DNA of 64,000 bases from Ifrita kowaldi (lineage: Eukaryota > Chordata > Aves > Passeriformes > Cinclosomatidae). Shown here in pieces: positions 61,597 to 64,000 of this stretch; the stretch's first letter is position 1; each line of letters opens with the position of its first letter. Made by a program: the position numbers and the translations under genes. The stretch covers positions 248,001 to 312,000 of the forward strand of contig VZRS01014304.1 of NCBI GenBank assembly GCA_013398055.1, given 5' to 3'. The notes below the pieces were generated by a model. It saw only the letters and a list, made by a program, of their open reading frames with translations, made no database searches and was not told the origin of the DNA.

Positions 61597-64000
61597 GTTT
61601 ATCTTATCTTTGACCCACGATTTATATGTTAGACCGTCAGCCAGGCCAGCTCTGTGTCAAGCTGAAATTGCTGGCATTCTTAGTCAAAGGGGGAAAAACT
61701 CCTGGCGCTGCCTTCTAGCCAGGAAAAGGTTTGTGAGTGTCACTTAGGGTAAGTTCCATATCTCTGTGCATGCATGGTGGTAGGAACCTTGCTCCAGGTC
61801 ATGCAGGGGGACTGTCAGCTGCTGAAGAGATTTGCACGGTGTGAATTTCTGCTCAAAATGCTTTATGCAAACACATTTCTTCTGTCTGGAAGGAAAAAGG
61901 TGGGACACATCTCCTGGTTCACGGGTTTGCGTGTAAACCCATTCCAGGCCCCTTTGCACACCACGGTGGACAGCCCTGATAGGAGCTCCTCAGCCCCTGG
62001 TCATCAGCCAGCACAGAGCATTAGGATTGTTCTTGTTCCCAAAAAGCTGCAATAATACACACTTAAGGGAAATGGTCTAAGTCAGCTCTGGTTTGTAAAT
62101 GTTCAGATAAAACTCCAGAAGGGCGTAGCTGCTTCCAGACCTGTCTCCACAGCCCGCTGAGGAACATACTTTGCCTCTTCATGGACTTGACAGCTATTAA
62201 AGATCAAAGTGCTGCTTCTCAAGCACTCCTGAGAAGTTACGAAAGAATATTAGGTGAATGTTTTCTGGTGCTTCAGTAAAGGCAGTGGGATTATTTATGT
62301 ATTTGAAATTGCACACGCTTTTAAGCATTCTGCACTGGCGTGCTGCCGGCTGTAATTTACACTGACAGCTCAGCAATGTCTGCTGTGACCCCTGCAAACA
62401 AGGGGTGAAGCAGAGGGGGCTGGTTCCCAACACTGCCTCTCACTGCTGAAGTTATAAAAAATTGAAAACATAAATTATTTAAGTTCTGGTGTAAAAAAAA
62501 TCTAGATGATGGGGATCCAGCCCTCCAGGTGGAAGGGTTTTCCTTCACTCTCTCTGACTTTTGCCTCAAGTCTATCATTGAAAATGTGGCTGTGGAAGGA
62601 GCCAGGCGTTAGTGAGCTGGGACATGGCAACAAGGGAACTGGGCTGTTCTCAGCATGGGGGACAGGAGATGCTCCCTGAAATTTATGCAGGGCTTAGGGC
62701 AGCAGGACCTTTCTAAGAAGATGGGGACAAATATTTTGCCTGATGGGAGAAACTCTGAATAGAACTATGAGATGGTTGGGATAATTGGTGTTTGTTGAGG
62801 AGTAATTTCCCTGCTTCTCATGAATGACTTCCACAGGGAAATACATTATAAAGTTCATTATCCATTGATACACAATACATGCAGAACTGGGCATCACAAA
62901 ATAGGTTTTACAATCAGTAGATTTCATTTAAAATGTTTGCATCTATGATACTGTAAATAGGAATGCTTAGAAGTAGCAAGTTTCATTAACCAAAGATGTG
63001 CATAAAAATTATGTTAATGCATCCATATCTTAGTTTTGGAATGACATGCATTCCATCACGTTTTTAGAATCTCTTGCTAGAAATCTTCAGAAAAAAAGGC
63101 TAAATATGCTTTTAAAATGAAAGATAATAAGCTTATATTAATAATTGATGAACATGTTTAATACTTAATGCTGTAGTCAGAACAAACACAGTACATATTT
63201 AGAAGAGAAGCACCATGTTGTTCATACACAAAGAAAGATTTGATCTGTAAGTCTATTTTCAGTGCATAGTTCTTGAGTTAAAAATTAACTGTCCTGCTGC
63301 CAGGGTATTAAAGTGGTCAGAAGTTAAGGAGTGAGCACTGCTTATAGCTTAGCTGTCAGAGTTAACTACGCTTGAGTGAAACACTTTCTTCTTTGGAAGG
63401 ACAGTTTGATCACATTCAGATTGGCCAGGGAAAAACACTTCCAACCATGATAAAGAGGGATCTGGAATACCTTATCCCATAAACTGATACAAATATTATT
63501 GAATATTTCTGGTTTATTACTGAGTGAATGCAGTAGAAATTCAGTATCTGCTCTGTGGTTGGTTTACGTTACATTGATGCCTTTAGGTTCCATGTTGCAT
63601 GACAATGTTTTGTTCATCAAACCCAAACATCTACCCACATAGAGTGGCCATTAATTGGTTGATTTTCATCCCCTTTACAGAGCAAGGCTGAAAATGTTGT
63701 CAACAAGTAATCTATTACCAGAAATATTTTATGAAGATGCATTATTGAATTTTGTCCCGATCTCCTCTAAGTATTGTTATTTGACCTATGATTTTAATAC
63801 TTTCTTTGAATATGTTCATATCCATTTGCAAGTTCAGTTTATATCTATTAATCATAATACTGTGTTTTCAGCTTGGATGTAAATTTATTGTTTACAGCAA
63901 TCCAGATTTTCTATCTATTTGATATGCAAATAGCATAGATTTCAATAGCAGCAGTGTGTATTGGCTCATGGAATGCAGTGGCCATAAATCAGAATGAGCA
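61591..64000 (+). other. CELSR1: Start of the downstream intron of CELSR1 (partial)
   Basis: This is phase-1 intron sequence after the donor at 61591. It becomes AT-rich from about 62800 onward. I see no further exon: the expected continuation of EGF2 (final Cys and the next laminin-G region) is absent to the window end. A weak MIR-like stretch may lie near 61785-61815, but it is too short to call. Confidence 0.8.

Noticed and set aside
61785..61815. MIR-like stretch (CCTTGCTCCAGGTCATGCAGG)
   Set aside because: Resembles the antisense MIR line 'cttgcccaaggtcacacag' but is too short and isolated to call.
1..64000. CRISPR arrays, operons, prophage or other prokaryotic systems
   Set aside because: The window is vertebrate intronic DNA: the exon has spliceosomal boundaries and the mobile element is an avian LINE. 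No spacer-repeat array is seen.
1..64000. Endogenous retrovirus or LTR element
   Set aside because: No LTR pair, primer-binding site, or gag/pol-like frame was recognised on either strand.

Overview
The window is vertebrate nuclear DNA, almost certainly from a bird. Protein-coding content is very sparse. Around 58.9-59.2 kb there is a 5'-truncated CR1 LINE with the avian-type octamer tail. Ancient amniote repeat fossils (MIR-like tails and a 'gaagtcaatggga' palindromic repeat) are scattered through the rest. The only convincing protein-coding feature is one internal exon, at 60952-61590 on the + strand. It encodes the segment between the cadherin repeats and the second EGF module of an adhesion GPCR of the Flamingo/CELSR family, best matched from memory to CELSR1. 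Both flanking introns are phase 1, and acceptor, donor and a branch-point candidate are all readable.

Layout: 1-60951 reads as a long upstream intron, by analogy with mammalian CELSR1 the large first intron after the giant cadherin-coding first exon. 61591-64000 is the start of the next intron. No other exon of this gene is supported, and I see no independent protein-coding gene nested in the intron. The many short ORFs elsewhere lack family resemblance, splice structure or codon coherence.

Noncoding structure inside the intron: a CpG-rich island at 21.4-21.7 kb carrying a near-consensus RFX X-box and a 10-bp hairpin; weaker CpG-rich stretches at 17.7-18.3 kb and 41.9-42.1 kb; a consensus CRE octamer at 13959; a 97-base assembly gap flanked by two near-identical 140-bp copies (25.6-26.1 kb); a segment resembling an mRNA 3' end at 26.6-26.9 kb; a 53-bp-period minisatellite of about 12 copies at 52174-52809; several short tandem duplications and microsatellites; and a possible decayed retrocopy on the - strand near 15.4-16.6 kb.

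I did not find a previously undescribed gene system. The most testable leads are the internal CpG island as an alternative promoter or enhancer of the planar-polarity gene, the minisatellite, and the duplicated flanks of the gap.
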